Assembly (NCBI RefSeq): GCF_900323885.1
Contig: NZ_OOHJ01000018.1
Span: 3,521,001-3,585,000 of the forward strand
Direction: 5' to 3'
Source of the DNA: [Actinomadura] parvosata subsp. kistnae
Lineage (GTDB): Bacteria > Actinomycetota > Actinomycetes > Streptosporangiales > Streptosporangiaceae
Length of the DNA: 64,000 nt
Below, one piece after another: positions 53,053 through 60,573 of the stretch. A program made the position numbers and the translations under genes. The notes under the pieces were generated by a model. That model had not been told where the DNA came from, did not search any database, and was given only the letters and a program-made list of their open reading frames with translations. Position 1 is the stretch's first letter. Each line of letters begins with the position of its first letter.

Positions 53053-53606
53053 AGATAACCACAGCCCTTCGAATGCAAGTACTGCCTTGATTGTGTCAAA
53101 AAACGAGGGGCCTCCGCTGCAAGATCCAAGGCGACCAGGCGCAAAGATTTACTATTTAGTGGGTATGGATCATAGTCGGCAGCATTCCGATGGTTGCGGG
53201 CATCTTTGAGGGCATTCCCCCACAGGGCTGCATCGATGAAATCGTTCGGAAGCATCGTAGGCAGCTTTGAATGCGACTCATGATCGTCTCCACCATGCGA
53301 AAAATATACAACAGCTCGTGCCGCGTGATACATGGCGTAATAGAATCGACTGATTGCGCTTCTGTATTCGGCGGGTCTCATTTTAAGTAACTTGTTGCCG
53401 CTGTCTAGAAATCTCGTGGCAAGCTTTAGGCGGTCTGCACAAGCCTGCTGCTTGAGCTCATCTATCGGCCGCGCAGTGCGACTTATTAGACCGACGCCTT
53501 CGATGAAAAGCCCAAGCGTCTTTTTATCCGCTTTACTTATACGGAGCAGCGCGTCTTCGGGTGTCGAAGATGGATTCGAAGGTGGTGGTGCGCTGTTCAC
53601 CGTCAT
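53049..53606 (-). CDS. HEPN-domain protein (UPF0332-like), putative RNase partner
   Basis: Protein of 185 aa, largely helical. Residues 86-102 (SRFYYAMYHAARAVVYF) and the R-x-x-R-x-x-x-DY segment at 137-145 (RNHRNAADY) match the HEPN fold of UPF0332/toxin-type proteins; related HEPN domains are metal-independent RNases. First gene of a two-gene operon with the P-loop ATPase (four-base overlap). No ribosome binding site is seen before the ATG, but TAAACT lies nine bases upstream as a possible -10, suggesting a leaderless transcript. Low GC relative to the genome. Confidence 0.78.
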   Translation of the reverse strand: MTVNSAPPPSNPSSTPEDALLRISKADKKTLGLFIEGVGLISRTARPIDELKQQACADRLKLATRFLDSGNKLLKMRPAEYRSAISRFYYAMYHAARAVVYFSHGGDDHESHSKLPTMLPNDFIDAALWGNALKDARNHRNAADYDPYPLNSKSLRLVALDLAAEAPRFLTQSRQYLHSKGCGYL

Positions 53607-54150
53607 AGAGTTCTTAGTTTACCGCCGAGTGCCCGCAGCCTGGCAAGAGGCGGCTGCTGCAAGTGTCGATTGTAACGGTACGTCTTGGGAGCATCCGGGC
53701 GACTCCTTCACGAGTGATGACTAGGCTTCGCGTCGACCAGTTGGCGTCCGCATGACCTGTAGGGCCAGCATGCGGACAGCTAGGGCCGTGACGATCGCTG
53801 ACTTCGGTACCCGTCGGACGGGCTGGGGCGATCGCGGGCAAGGCCCTCCTCCGTCGGGCCTTGCCACCGGGTGGCCTTGGTTGAGGTGACAGCAGCACTG
53901 ACAGCAACGTCTCCACACAACGGCGCATTTGCGTCACCGTCCACACGCGCCTGACCTCGGCCTCCGTCGCCCGAGCAGGGCGCCTGAGAGGCGGAAGGTC
54001 GGGCTGCCGTGACGGTGGGCAGGTCACGCCTCACCAAGTGACACTCGTTGGTTCGCGGGGCTCGGCACGTATGTGCCTCAAACAATGCGCATGTTCCTCT
54101 GGATCTGGTTGATGTCAGCGGGCGTCGGCAGGGTCGGGTACGGTCACGCC
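53607..54150. other. Divergent intergenic region inside the island
   Basis: Lies between the HEPN gene (minus) and the RelA/SpoT gene (plus). GC rises from left to right. Short frames on both strands lack ribosome binding sites and normal composition; none is supported. AAGGCCCTCCTCCGTCGGGCC near 53841-53861 can fold into a hairpin (GGCCC/GGGCC). Confidence 0.55.
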
Positions 54151-55200
54151 ATGAAGACGTGGGTGATCCCAGAGCACTCCAACAAGGCGGTCCAGCGGGC
54201 GAGTCGGACGATCGGCAAGGGAACGGGCACACCCGAAGAGATCCGGGCGGCGCGAAACATCCTGAGTAATTACCGCCTCGCGCATGCCTTCCCCCTGAAT
54301 GCCGTGACCGTGACCGTGCGGCAGCGCGCGCTCAACGTGAACCCGAACGCCGTCGTCGCTGAGCGGCGCAAGCGACTTCCTACCATCCTCGACAAACTCA
54401 GGCGCCACCCCACGATGAGCGTTACGACCATGCAAGACCTTGGAGGATGCCGCGTCGTTCTCGAGAGTGTTGCTGAAGTCGAGGAGTTAGTTACCGTTCT
54501 GCGTGACCTGCCGAGGAGCAAGAACCGCGTCAAGCGCGTCTATGACTACCTGCGCGATGACCCGGGACCGCGCGACTCTGGCTATCGGGGTATTCACCTG
54601 GTGTACGAGTACGGGGCCTCAAAGAAGGAGTACCAGGGCCTCCGGATCGAACTGCAGGTGCGCACACTGCTACAGCACGCCTGGGCGACCGCCGTCGAGA
54701 CGATGGACCTGTTCTCGGGAAGCGAGTTGAAGTACGGCAAGGGCGACCCAGATGTGCTCCGGTTCTTCGTCCTGGTCGGCTCTCTCATGGCTTACGAGGA
54801 GAAGACTGCCCTGGTGCCTGGCGCCCAAGGGTCGGCCCAGGAACTAGCCGACGAGTTGCGGCGGCTAGAGGCCAACGTTGGCGTCCTAGATCGGCTGCGC
54901 GGCTACGCCTCGATCGTTGGCGAGCACGCCAAGACGGACCGCCGCAACACCCTAACGCTAGAACTCCGGCGGCGTGAAGGCCTCCTGACGGTGACGGTCC
55001 ACGAGACGCTGGCCGAGGCCGAGGCGCGGCTGACCGAGTTGGAAGCCCAGGACGACGACAACCTAGACGCGGTCCTCATCAACATCGCGCGGATCAGCCA
55101 GCTGCGAGACGCGTACCCGAACTACTTCGCGGACACGGGCCGCTTCACCGACTTTGTGGCTTCGCGGATCTCCGAACCGGAGGCTGGCTCCGCCGTGTAG
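54151..55200 (+). CDS. RelA/SpoT-domain (p)ppGpp synthetase-like protein
   Basis: Protein of 349 aa with a single nucleotidyltransferase domain at about 60-190: RRKRLPTILDKLRR (basic substrate loop), MQDLGGCRVVL (metal Asp), SGYRGIHLVY and IELQVRTLLQHAW, all typical of RelA/SpoT synthetases. There is no HD hydrolase, TGS or ACT domain. The C-terminal 150 residues are helical and novel to me. Single-domain synthetases include alarmone enzymes and toxSAS or CapRel-type phage-defence toxins. Start at 54151 (MKTWVIPEHS). TACGGT lies six bases upstream as a possible leaderless -10. Confidence 0.85.
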   Translation: MKTWVIPEHSNKAVQRASRTIGKGTGTPEEIRAARNILSNYRLAHAFPLNAVTVTVRQRALNVNPNAVVAERRKRLPTILDKLRRHPTMSVTTMQDLGGCRVVLESVAEVEELVTVLRDLPRSKNRVKRVYDYLRDDPGPRDSGYRGIHLVYEYGASKKEYQGLRIELQVRTLLQHAWATAVETMDLFSGSELKYGKGDPDVLRFFVLVGSLMAYEEKTALVPGAQGSAQELADELRRLEANVGVLDRLRGYASIVGEHAKTDRRNTLTLELRRREGLLTVTVHETLAEAEARLTELEAQDDDNLDAVLINIARISQLRDAYPNYFADTGRFTDFVASRISEPEAGSAV

Positions 55201-55619
55201 CCGGATAGCTGCCGCACGCCTTTAGCGGAAGACGGTTACAGATAGTTGGGTGTCCGCCGGACTGGGCGACACGCCGGGCCTCGACATCACCCTGCCGCCG
55301 TCGGAGGACGATTTTCTTCGATCGGGCGTGGATGCGGTGACGCGCCCCAACCTGCTGCAGCTCCTCCCTTGCCGTTCGTACAGGTGAGATGACGCTTGGC
55401 AGGGACGGGTAGGCCGGAGGCATCGTGGGGTGTCCTCCGGGACACGAAGGATCTCGCAGCAGCGTGGAGGCACCAGTTACCACGACGTGATCTTGCTAAT
55501 GGACGTGCTAACACCTTGCGTGGACGGCCATGGACAGCGATAGAAGGTGATCAGTATGACCAGGCCGCTGAGTTGGGTGAGATGTCATCTGTGGACTGCT
55601 ATGGACGATCTTCGGCTCA
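55201..55619. other. Region upstream of right att-like repeat, no supported gene
   Basis: Contains a 45-codon GTG-started frame (55250-55387, MSAGLGDTPGLDITLP at its start) with no recognisable domain. No integrase C terminus is seen. This is the expected position of an attachment-site arm if the flanking repeats are att sites. Confidence 0.45.
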
Positions 55620-55663
55620 CTTGTAAACAGAAGGTCAGGGGTTCGATTCCCCTCGTCGGCTCT
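55620..55663 (+). repeat. Right 44-bp direct repeat: 3' half of tRNA-Thr
   Basis: Exact copy of 49909-49952. It lacks the acceptor 5' strand and D arm, so it is not a functional tRNA. Confidence 0.85.
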
Positions 55664-55671
55664 ACAACCAG

Positions 55672-55709
55672 AAGGCCCTTGAACAGGCGAACCGCCCTCA
55701 GGGGCCTTT
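55672..55709 (+). terminator. Terminator hairpin duplicated from tRNA-Thr locus
   Basis: AAGGCCCTTGA with TCAGGGGCCTT, similar to 49961-49990 but with a longer loop. Part of the duplicated flank. Confidence 0.7.
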
Positions 55710-55737
55710 CGGCGTCCAAGGGGCATGGTCTTCGCAA

Positions 55738-55880
55738 GAGGAGCGCTTCGCGCGGGCAGCTCAGGCAGTGACATTGGGGGGTACCGCCCCCAAGCTCCCA
55801 GTCCCAAAGCTCGGTCCTCCTATGAGGCGCTTCGTGCCTTGGGGTTCGGGCTGTGACATTGGGGGCCCCCAAACCCCCAG
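55738..55880. repeat. Paired extragenic hairpin repeats (copy C)
   Basis: Two units with GGAGCGCTTCGCGC / GAGGCGCTTCGTGC and GTGACATTGGGGG followed by C-rich complements. Close relative of copy B at 50018-50172, at the same distance from its tRNA half. Confidence 0.75.
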
Positions 55881-55921
55881 CTCAAACCCCGCTGCGCCGC
55901 TTGGGAGCTCGATTACCCGGC

Positions 55922-56213
55922 TCATATGGCATAGTCCTGCTTGCTTCCGACGCTTTCGGTCAGCTCCCGCAGGTCAGGGGATGCCGGTTCCTGCATGGTC
56001 AGTAGGTCGAAGACGAGTTGCCGCACGACGCGGTGGTTGCGGATTTGCTCGGCAGCGATGTTCTCGGCCTCCAGCAGTCGAGCGACCGCTTCGTCTACCT
56101 GGCGGCGTTGTGCGTGGGCTCGGGCGAGGTCCACCGCCGGTCGGGCTCGTCGTTCAGCCGACAGCATTGAGGCTTCCACCGCGTTCCCAGCCCATAGCGC
56201 GTGGTCGACGCCG
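55922..56213 (-). pseudogene. C-terminal fragment of the same regulator as at 50229
   Basis: About 90 codons match the end of the 50229-51152 frame: ERRARPAVDLARAHAQRRQV, DEAVARLLEAENI, RNHRVVRQLVFDLLTMQ, ELTESVGS. Similarity stops at about 56213; beyond it the frame is unrelated. It is a second truncated copy, at the same offset from the duplicated tRNA half. Confidence 0.75.
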
Positions 56214-56437
56214 CCGATGGATTGCCGAGAGCCGTCGGGACCATCTGACCGTGCTCCGTCATGCGGCGGTGCGGTGCGCAGTCGTATGCCCGGCTCACCG
56301 CCCACCAGCCGTCTGGGCGAGCGGCCTCGGGACCCGTTCGGACGGCGATGGGACACCGGGTCGGCCACCGCATGCGAGCCGCCGTAGGCGCCGGCCGTCG
56401 TTGTCGTGCGGCCTGACCACGTCGGTCACGCCCGCCT

Positions 56438-56770
56438 CTACGCGCCCTGATCCGCACGCCGACGACGTCGTTGCCACCACGCCCAATCCGAGTCGGGAGA
56501 TGTAGGCGGCATCGGTGAGGTTCTGCGGAGGTAGTACACGTCGATGGGCAGGATCAGGGCGTACAGATGGGGCCTGGCCCATGGGGGTAAGCCGGTGAGA
56601 GCCTGTTGCAGGCGTCGGCGGGGTGCGTCGCCGGTGCACTCATGGCACGCGCATCTGAAGAAGACGTGGTCGGCGGTCCCTGTCAGGGCCGCCTCCTGCC
56701 AAGCCGCCAGGGCTGCCGCCACGGCGCCCGGCCACATGTGAGTGTGTTCGAGGGTGATCACGGCGGTCAT
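56438..56770 (-). CDS. Hypothetical protein
   Basis: Frame of 110 aa beginning MTAVITLEHTHMWPGA. It has a CACHEC cluster (possible metal site), helical middle (ALAAWQEAALTG, RRLQQALTGLPPW) and a basic C terminus. Composition is protein-like, but no ribosome binding site or family is recognised. The frame is open further upstream to 56869. Confidence 0.45.
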   Translation of the reverse strand: MTAVITLEHTHMWPGAVAAALAAWQEAALTGTADHVFFRCACHECTGDAPRRRLQQALTGLPPWARPHLYALILPIDVYYLRRTSPMPPTSPDSDWAWWQRRRRRADQGA

Positions 56771-57178
56771 CGGACGACGGCCGAGCCCGGGAACGTGATG
56801 GATCACAGCTCTGTGGGTCCCACACGCTGATCCCCGCGTACGGACCTCCGAAGGGCGCCTACGCGGCATGGTCCTTTCCGGTCAATGACATGACCATGAT
56901 GATCGCATGCGGGGGCGTGTCGTCTAAGCACCCTGCGCCGAGGAGATCCATGCCCTCCGGCGGAGGCATCCGGCTCGGGATGATCGCCATGCGTCACGTC
57001 ACGCTTGGGGGTGGTTGAGAGAGACAAGCTGATCTTCTCCGTCTGCCATCGCCCCCGGACACGTTGAGCAGGCCCGCTATCCCTTTGGGGCGGGCCGACC
57101 GCAGACGGAGTCGGAGCGGCTCATGCGTCGCCAGTGATCGTCTAGGCTGACGGCGATCTGGACGGCATAGGAGTGCGC
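56771..57178. other. Gene-free region
   Basis: Short frames here have no support. GCCCGCTATCCC and GGGGCGGGCC near 57071-57100 can form a weak hairpin. The promoter of the DUF6461 gene is presumably at the right end (TAGGCT near 57142). Confidence 0.5.
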
Positions 57179-57730
57179 ATGGGTGGGGCGGCGGCGGCAG
57201 ACTACGCCTGGCTGAGCGACCGTTGGACCGATGGTGTCGGTACCACCGAGTTGTGCATCAATTTCGTCCGTGATCTGTCCCCCGCGGACGCCATGCGGCG
57301 GATCACGGTCACCCCGGGCACTTCCGGCAAGGTCAGCGTCGCCGCGTATGCCGCGCAGGGCGGAACCGTCCTGGCCGACACTGGATGGGGGACCAGGTAC
57401 GTCACCAACGTGGCCGAGCCGCTGTCATTGGGGACGGCCGTGGCCACGGTGTTCGCCAATGTCGAGGACTCGGAGTTCAGCTTCTGGTCGAACGAGCGGC
57501 TGATCACCACGTTCGGCTTGTACGGGTACCGCTACCGGGAGGGTGACGATTCCGATCGGCTCCTCGCGGATGCCCGTGACCTGAACCTCTGTGGCGACGG
57601 ATACTGCGAGAACCACGTCGCCGGCGCCCTGGCTCTCGCCTCCCGAGTGACGGGCGTACACCTGTCTCGCGCCCACTACGCCAGACCAGCTCTGACCGGT
57701 TCGTCTGATCATTTGCAGGCCGGATGGTGA
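57179..57730 (+). CDS. DUF6461-domain protein
   Basis: Protein of 183 aa with the pattern of actinobacterial DUF6461: YAWLSDRW near the start, LCINFVRDLSPADAMRRI, and FSFWSNERLITTFGLYGYRY. Function unknown; members are common near mobile or conflict-type loci. Start ATG at 57179 with AGGAG five bases upstream. The stop overlaps a GTG that begins a 31-codon frame. Confidence 0.75.
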   Translation: MGGAAAADYAWLSDRWTDGVGTTELCINFVRDLSPADAMRRITVTPGTSGKVSVAAYAAQGGTVLADTGWGTRYVTNVAEPLSLGTAVATVFANVEDSEFSFWSNERLITTFGLYGYRYREGDDSDRLLADARDLNLCGDGYCENHVAGALALASRVTGVHLSRAHYARPALTGSSDHLQAGW

Positions 57731-57822
57731 GCCGGGGTGAATCGTGGGACCTCCCGAACCGGGAGGAGATTCAACGCCGTGCTCCCCGGCTTGCCGCGCT
57801 CTTCTTGGAGAAAGTGGAATGA
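57727..57822 (+). CDS. Small coupled ORF (31 aa), uncertain
   Basis: The GTG overlaps the TGA of the DUF6461 gene (GTGA), a typical coupling signal. The product MSRGESWDLPNREEIQRR then APRLAALFLEKVE is short, helical and matches no family I know. It may be a small real gene or a remnant. Confidence 0.3.
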   Translation: MSRGESWDLPNREEIQRRAPRLAALFLEKVE

Positions 57823-58024
57823 CGGCCGGCGGAATCGTGGAGGCGTGGGAGTGAGCTGAGTGACAACCGTGACGATCACGTCGCGGACTGACTGCGTGAG
57901 CAAGGCAGCCGATTTCATGGATCTCGCAGGTCTGACAGGCAAGCGTCTGATCGGAGTGGTCGCCGCCCGATTCGTGCCGGGAACAGGCACCCCTGAGGTC
58001 ATTGAGGTCTGGCTCTCCTTCGAG

Positions 58025-58031
58025 TCAGTGA
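58025..58031. repeat. Left target-site duplication TCAGTGA
   Basis: Seven bases identical to 58942-58948 directly bracket the IS element. Confidence 0.8.
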
Positions 58032-58941
58032 GCCCTTTTCATCCTGAGTAACGGCCCTCCTCGATGAGCTGCAGGACCAGGATGGCCTGCACGATCGTGG
58101 TGGCGCGGTGCGGGCAGCATCGCAGCCGGGTCAGTAACTTCCAGGTCTTCAGGGTGGCAACGGCACGTTCCCCGCAAGCACGGATGCGGGCGTGTGCCCG
58201 GTTGACCGAGCGCTGATGGTGCGACAGCGGCGGCCGCAGTCGATGGCCTTTGAACGGCGTGCGGATGCTGCCTCCCGCGCCCTGATATCCCTTGTCGGCG
58301 AGAGTCTTGACCCCTGCGACCATCAGGGCGTCGATCAGGCCGGTGGTACGCGCCGCGGTCAGGTCATGCGTGGCACCGGGCAGCGCGGGTGAGGCCCAGA
58401 CGAGTCGGCCGGCCGGATCGGCCAGGACCTGCACGTTCACACCGTGACGTCGGTGTTTGCCGGAGTAGTACGGCCGTTCGTCGGCCAGCCGGTCGATCGG
58501 GATCAGGGTGCCGTCCAAGATGGCGTAGGCCAGCCGGCCGGCGCGTAAGACGGCGGCGTGGACGTCGTCGGCGAGCAGGGCGAGCAGGTCGGTCGCTTCA
58601 CGGACGTAGCGCCAGGCGGTGCTGGCGCCGATGGCGAAGCCCGCGGCCAGTCGCGCATAGGTGTCGCCGTTGCGCAGATGGGCCAGGACCAGCAGGGCTT
58701 GCCGGGACGCATCCAGGCGCCGCCAGCGGCAGCGCCGCTCGGCACGCCGGGCACGGAGCAACTCGGCCAGGCGGATCAGGGTGTGATTGGACAGCGGAAT
58801 CGCAGCAGGGTAAGACAGCAACGAGGCTCTCCGGTAGAGGCATCGGATCTTGGTCGACTGCTGTCTTACCGGGAGCCTCTTCTCATGCCAACCGGTCCCG
58901 CCGCTGCCCCTGCTGACCAGCGTGATCAGGTTGGAAAAGCC
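58032..58941 (-). mobile_element. IS5-family insertion sequence
   Basis: Element of 910 bp with imperfect terminal inverted repeats (left GCCCTTTTCATCCTGA; right, reversed, GGCTTTTCCAACCTGA; 12 of 16 match), one transposase gene, and a 7-bp TCAGTGA target duplication. The exact frame restoration of the interrupted gene confirms the ends. Confidence 0.85.
58039..58821 (-). CDS. IS5-family (DDE) transposase
   Basis: Protein of 260 aa: N-terminal helix-turn-helix-like region (ALLVLAHLRNGDTYARLAAG), then a DDE domain with Asp in ILDGTLIPI, Asp in GATHDLTAAR, and Glu in ACGERAVATLKTW. This matches the HARBI1-like DDE_Tnp_4 group of IS5 elements in actinomycetes. It is full length, so the element may still be active. 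Confidence 0.9.
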   Translation of the reverse strand: MLSYPAAIPLSNHTLIRLAELLRARRAERRCRWRRLDASRQALLVLAHLRNGDTYARLAAGFAIGASTAWRYVREATDLLALLADDVHAAVLRAGRLAYAILDGTLIPIDRLADERPYYSGKHRRHGVNVQVLADPAGRLVWASPALPGATHDLTAARTTGLIDALMVAGVKTLADKGYQGAGGSIRTPFKGHRLRPPLSHHQRSVNRAHARIRACGERAVATLKTWKLLTRLRCCPHRATTIVQAILVLQLIEEGRYSG

Positions 58942-58948
58942 TCAGTGA
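58942..58948. repeat. Right target-site duplication TCAGTGA
   Basis: Second copy of the 7-bp target sequence. Confidence 0.8.
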
Positions 58949-59254
58949 TTGTCAACGTCCGCGTAGCCGCCGATTGGTCGTTTCAGATCAAGCCAGGCGA
59001 ACCAGGGCCGAGCTATGTGATGGAGGAGTGGGGCAGCCGCGTCGATGTGGTCGCCGCCCTGGATGACGTTCCCTTCGTACGGCACATCGGCGAGCGACTC
59101 GTTCGCGTGGTCGAGCGATTCGGCGGCGGAGTGGACGGCAGCGAGCGGGTGGGAGCGGAGTTCGTGTTCGACTCGGGGAGTGTGGTCGCAGACAGCTGGG
59201 GTGGCGACCTGCGGATGATCAGCGGCTGATTCACGACGATGAGGAAAATCCGGT

Positions 59255-59452
59255 TTGTGTTCCTGGCGTTGGATCGTGGGTGGGAGGCGCTACGTTGTCA
59301 GAGGCGTGCCCGGCGGCTATCGGGTCTGGGACGACAAGGCGCGCTGTTGGTGGGGCGAGCTTTATGAGTTCTGTCCCGACGAGCTGCTCAATGAGCTGAA
59401 CCACGATCAAACCACCGCGCTGCTCAAGCGATACAGAGCCTTGACGCGATAG
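59255..59452 (+). CDS. Small hypothetical protein
   Basis: Protein of 65 aa rich in aromatic residues: RYVVRGVPGGYRVWDDKAR, CWWGELYEFCPDELLNELN. The pattern looks like a conserved actinomycete small protein, but no function is known. The GTG start lacks a clear ribosome binding site. A start further inside the frame is possible. Confidence 0.55.
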   Translation: MCSWRWIVGGRRYVVRGVPGGYRVWDDKARCWWGELYEFCPDELLNELNHDQTTALLKRYRALTR

Positions 59453-59510
59453 GCCATTTGCTTTCCTGGTCGCCAGGGCAGGGCAGGCACCCAAGATCTA
59501 CAATCCGCAC

Positions 59511-60377
59511 ATGAACGCCTTATGCAAGGCTGCGCTCATAGGAGGCGTCATCGGGTTGATGGAGGTGTTCATCCACCTCTACGGGCCGGAGGACGACTTC
59601 TCAGGCGCAGGTGCGATGTTTCTCGCGCCTTTCCCCGCAGGCATGATTCTCGGCTGGGTGGTAGGGCTGCCGCGCTGGTGGCTGATCGCAGTGGCGGCGC
59701 CGTTCGTGAACATGGCCATCATCGTGCTCGGGCTGCGCGGCCTGACGGTGCCCGAACTCATGGAGCTCGGCTCGCTGCCCGGCAGTCTCATGTTCGCCGC
59801 CATCGGAGCCGGCGGCCACATCGCTGCGACGGCCATGCTCGGGCAGGTGGATCGAACACTCCGCCTCTCAGTGATCGGCGCACTCGTGGTCGGGTTCGCC
59901 GGCATGTCATGGAACACCGACGCGATCAGGGAGGCGGCGAGGGCACAAAGGTTGGCTCACTCCGGCATTCCGCTGATCGGTCTTGGCTCTCAGCAGTACC
60001 GGCCGGTTCACCTCGCGGAGTGGTTCGGAGAATGGGAGGCGGGGCCGCCGTCCATCGAGCTCTCCTATGCGCGGCTACGTGACCGAGCGGAGATCCAGCT
60101 TTACGTCATGCCTGGGACGGTTGGCGTTCCGCAGACCGCATGTTCCGAGCCCCTTCCAGACGTGGCCAATAGACGCGACGTATCCGGGAGCTGCCGGCAA
60201 GTGTCAACTGATGTCTGGGTGCGTACGGAAAGCGCCGGCACGAGAGTGTTCGCCAAGCATGAGAACGCCCTGGTACAGGTGGCCAGTGACCGTGTGTCCG
60301 AGGCCGACCTTCTTCTCATCCTGCCGACGCTTCGCCGCACCACGGCGGAAGAGCTCGCCGCGATCGGTGAGATCTGA
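59511..60377 (+). CDS. Membrane protein of unknown function
   Basis: Protein of 288 aa. Four hydrophobic segments lie in the first 145 residues (AALIGGVIGLMEVFIHL, APFPAGMILGWVVGL, LIAVAAPFVNMAIIVLGL, LMFAAIGAGGHIAATAM). A soluble C-terminal domain follows with two cysteines (QTACSEPL and SGSCRQV). Base composition is typical of the genome. No family is recognised. Confidence 0.7.
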   Translation: MNALCKAALIGGVIGLMEVFIHLYGPEDDFSGAGAMFLAPFPAGMILGWVVGLPRWWLIAVAAPFVNMAIIVLGLRGLTVPELMELGSLPGSLMFAAIGAGGHIAATAMLGQVDRTLRLSVIGALVVGFAGMSWNTDAIREAARAQRLAHSGIPLIGLGSQQYRPVHLAEWFGEWEAGPPSIELSYARLRDRAEIQLYVMPGTVGVPQTACSEPLPDVANRRDVSGSCRQVSTDVWVRTESAGTRVFAKHENALVQVASDRVSEADLLLILPTLRRTTAEELAAIGEI

Positions 60378-60573
60378 GCCATCATGAATGCGCAGGCCGT
60401 GGATTGGGCGTCGATTCCAGGGCCGGGGTGCTTCCAGCCTGAGCCTGGATTCGAGTCGCACGCTGAAGCTGAGCAGAGCTGAGGCCCAAGGCTGGATGCT
60501 CATTGAATAGTGGAGCGGGTCGTGGATCCCTTGGACGGGTGGTGCCGCTTGCTGTGTGCGACCGGGCGGTGGG

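Larger units (their letters stand above)
49909..55663. mobile_element. Putative tRNA-Thr-targeted island
   Basis: The segment lies between two exact 44-bp direct repeats that run from the tRNA-Thr anticodon loop to two bases beyond its 3' end, as in tyrosine-recombinase att sites. Inside are a truncated regulator, a lower-GC HEPN/ATPase operon and a RelA/SpoT-type gene. No integrase, excisionase or replication gene is visible, so it may be a decayed or non-autonomous element. Alternatively it arose by segmental duplication, since similarity continues about 500 bp beyond each repeat. Confidence 0.6.
57860..59229 (+). pseudogene. Hypothetical gene interrupted by an IS element
   Basis: The 5' part (57860-58031; MTTVTITSRTDCVSKAADFM, EVIEVWLSFES) and 3' part (58949-59229; IVNVRVAADWSF, SYVMEEWG, ADSWGGDLRMISG) are split by the IS. 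Removing the IS and one 7-bp target copy gives a continuous 150-aa frame (WLSFES-V-IVNVRV). No family is recognised. It follows the DUF6461 gene and may have belonged to its operon. Confidence 0.8.

Noticed and set aside
53614-54232. Several minus-strand ORFs of 65-150 codons in the island gap
   Set aside because: No RBS, Arg/Pro/Cys-rich, mutually overlapping frames; none resembles a known family.
55201-55619. Integrase remnant next to the right repeat
   Set aside because: I searched both strands for tyrosine-recombinase C-terminal patterns (HxLRH, Y nucleophile context) and saw none.
55620-55663. Second tRNA-Thr gene
   Set aside because: Only the 3' half is present; the preceding bases do not form an acceptor strand or D arm.
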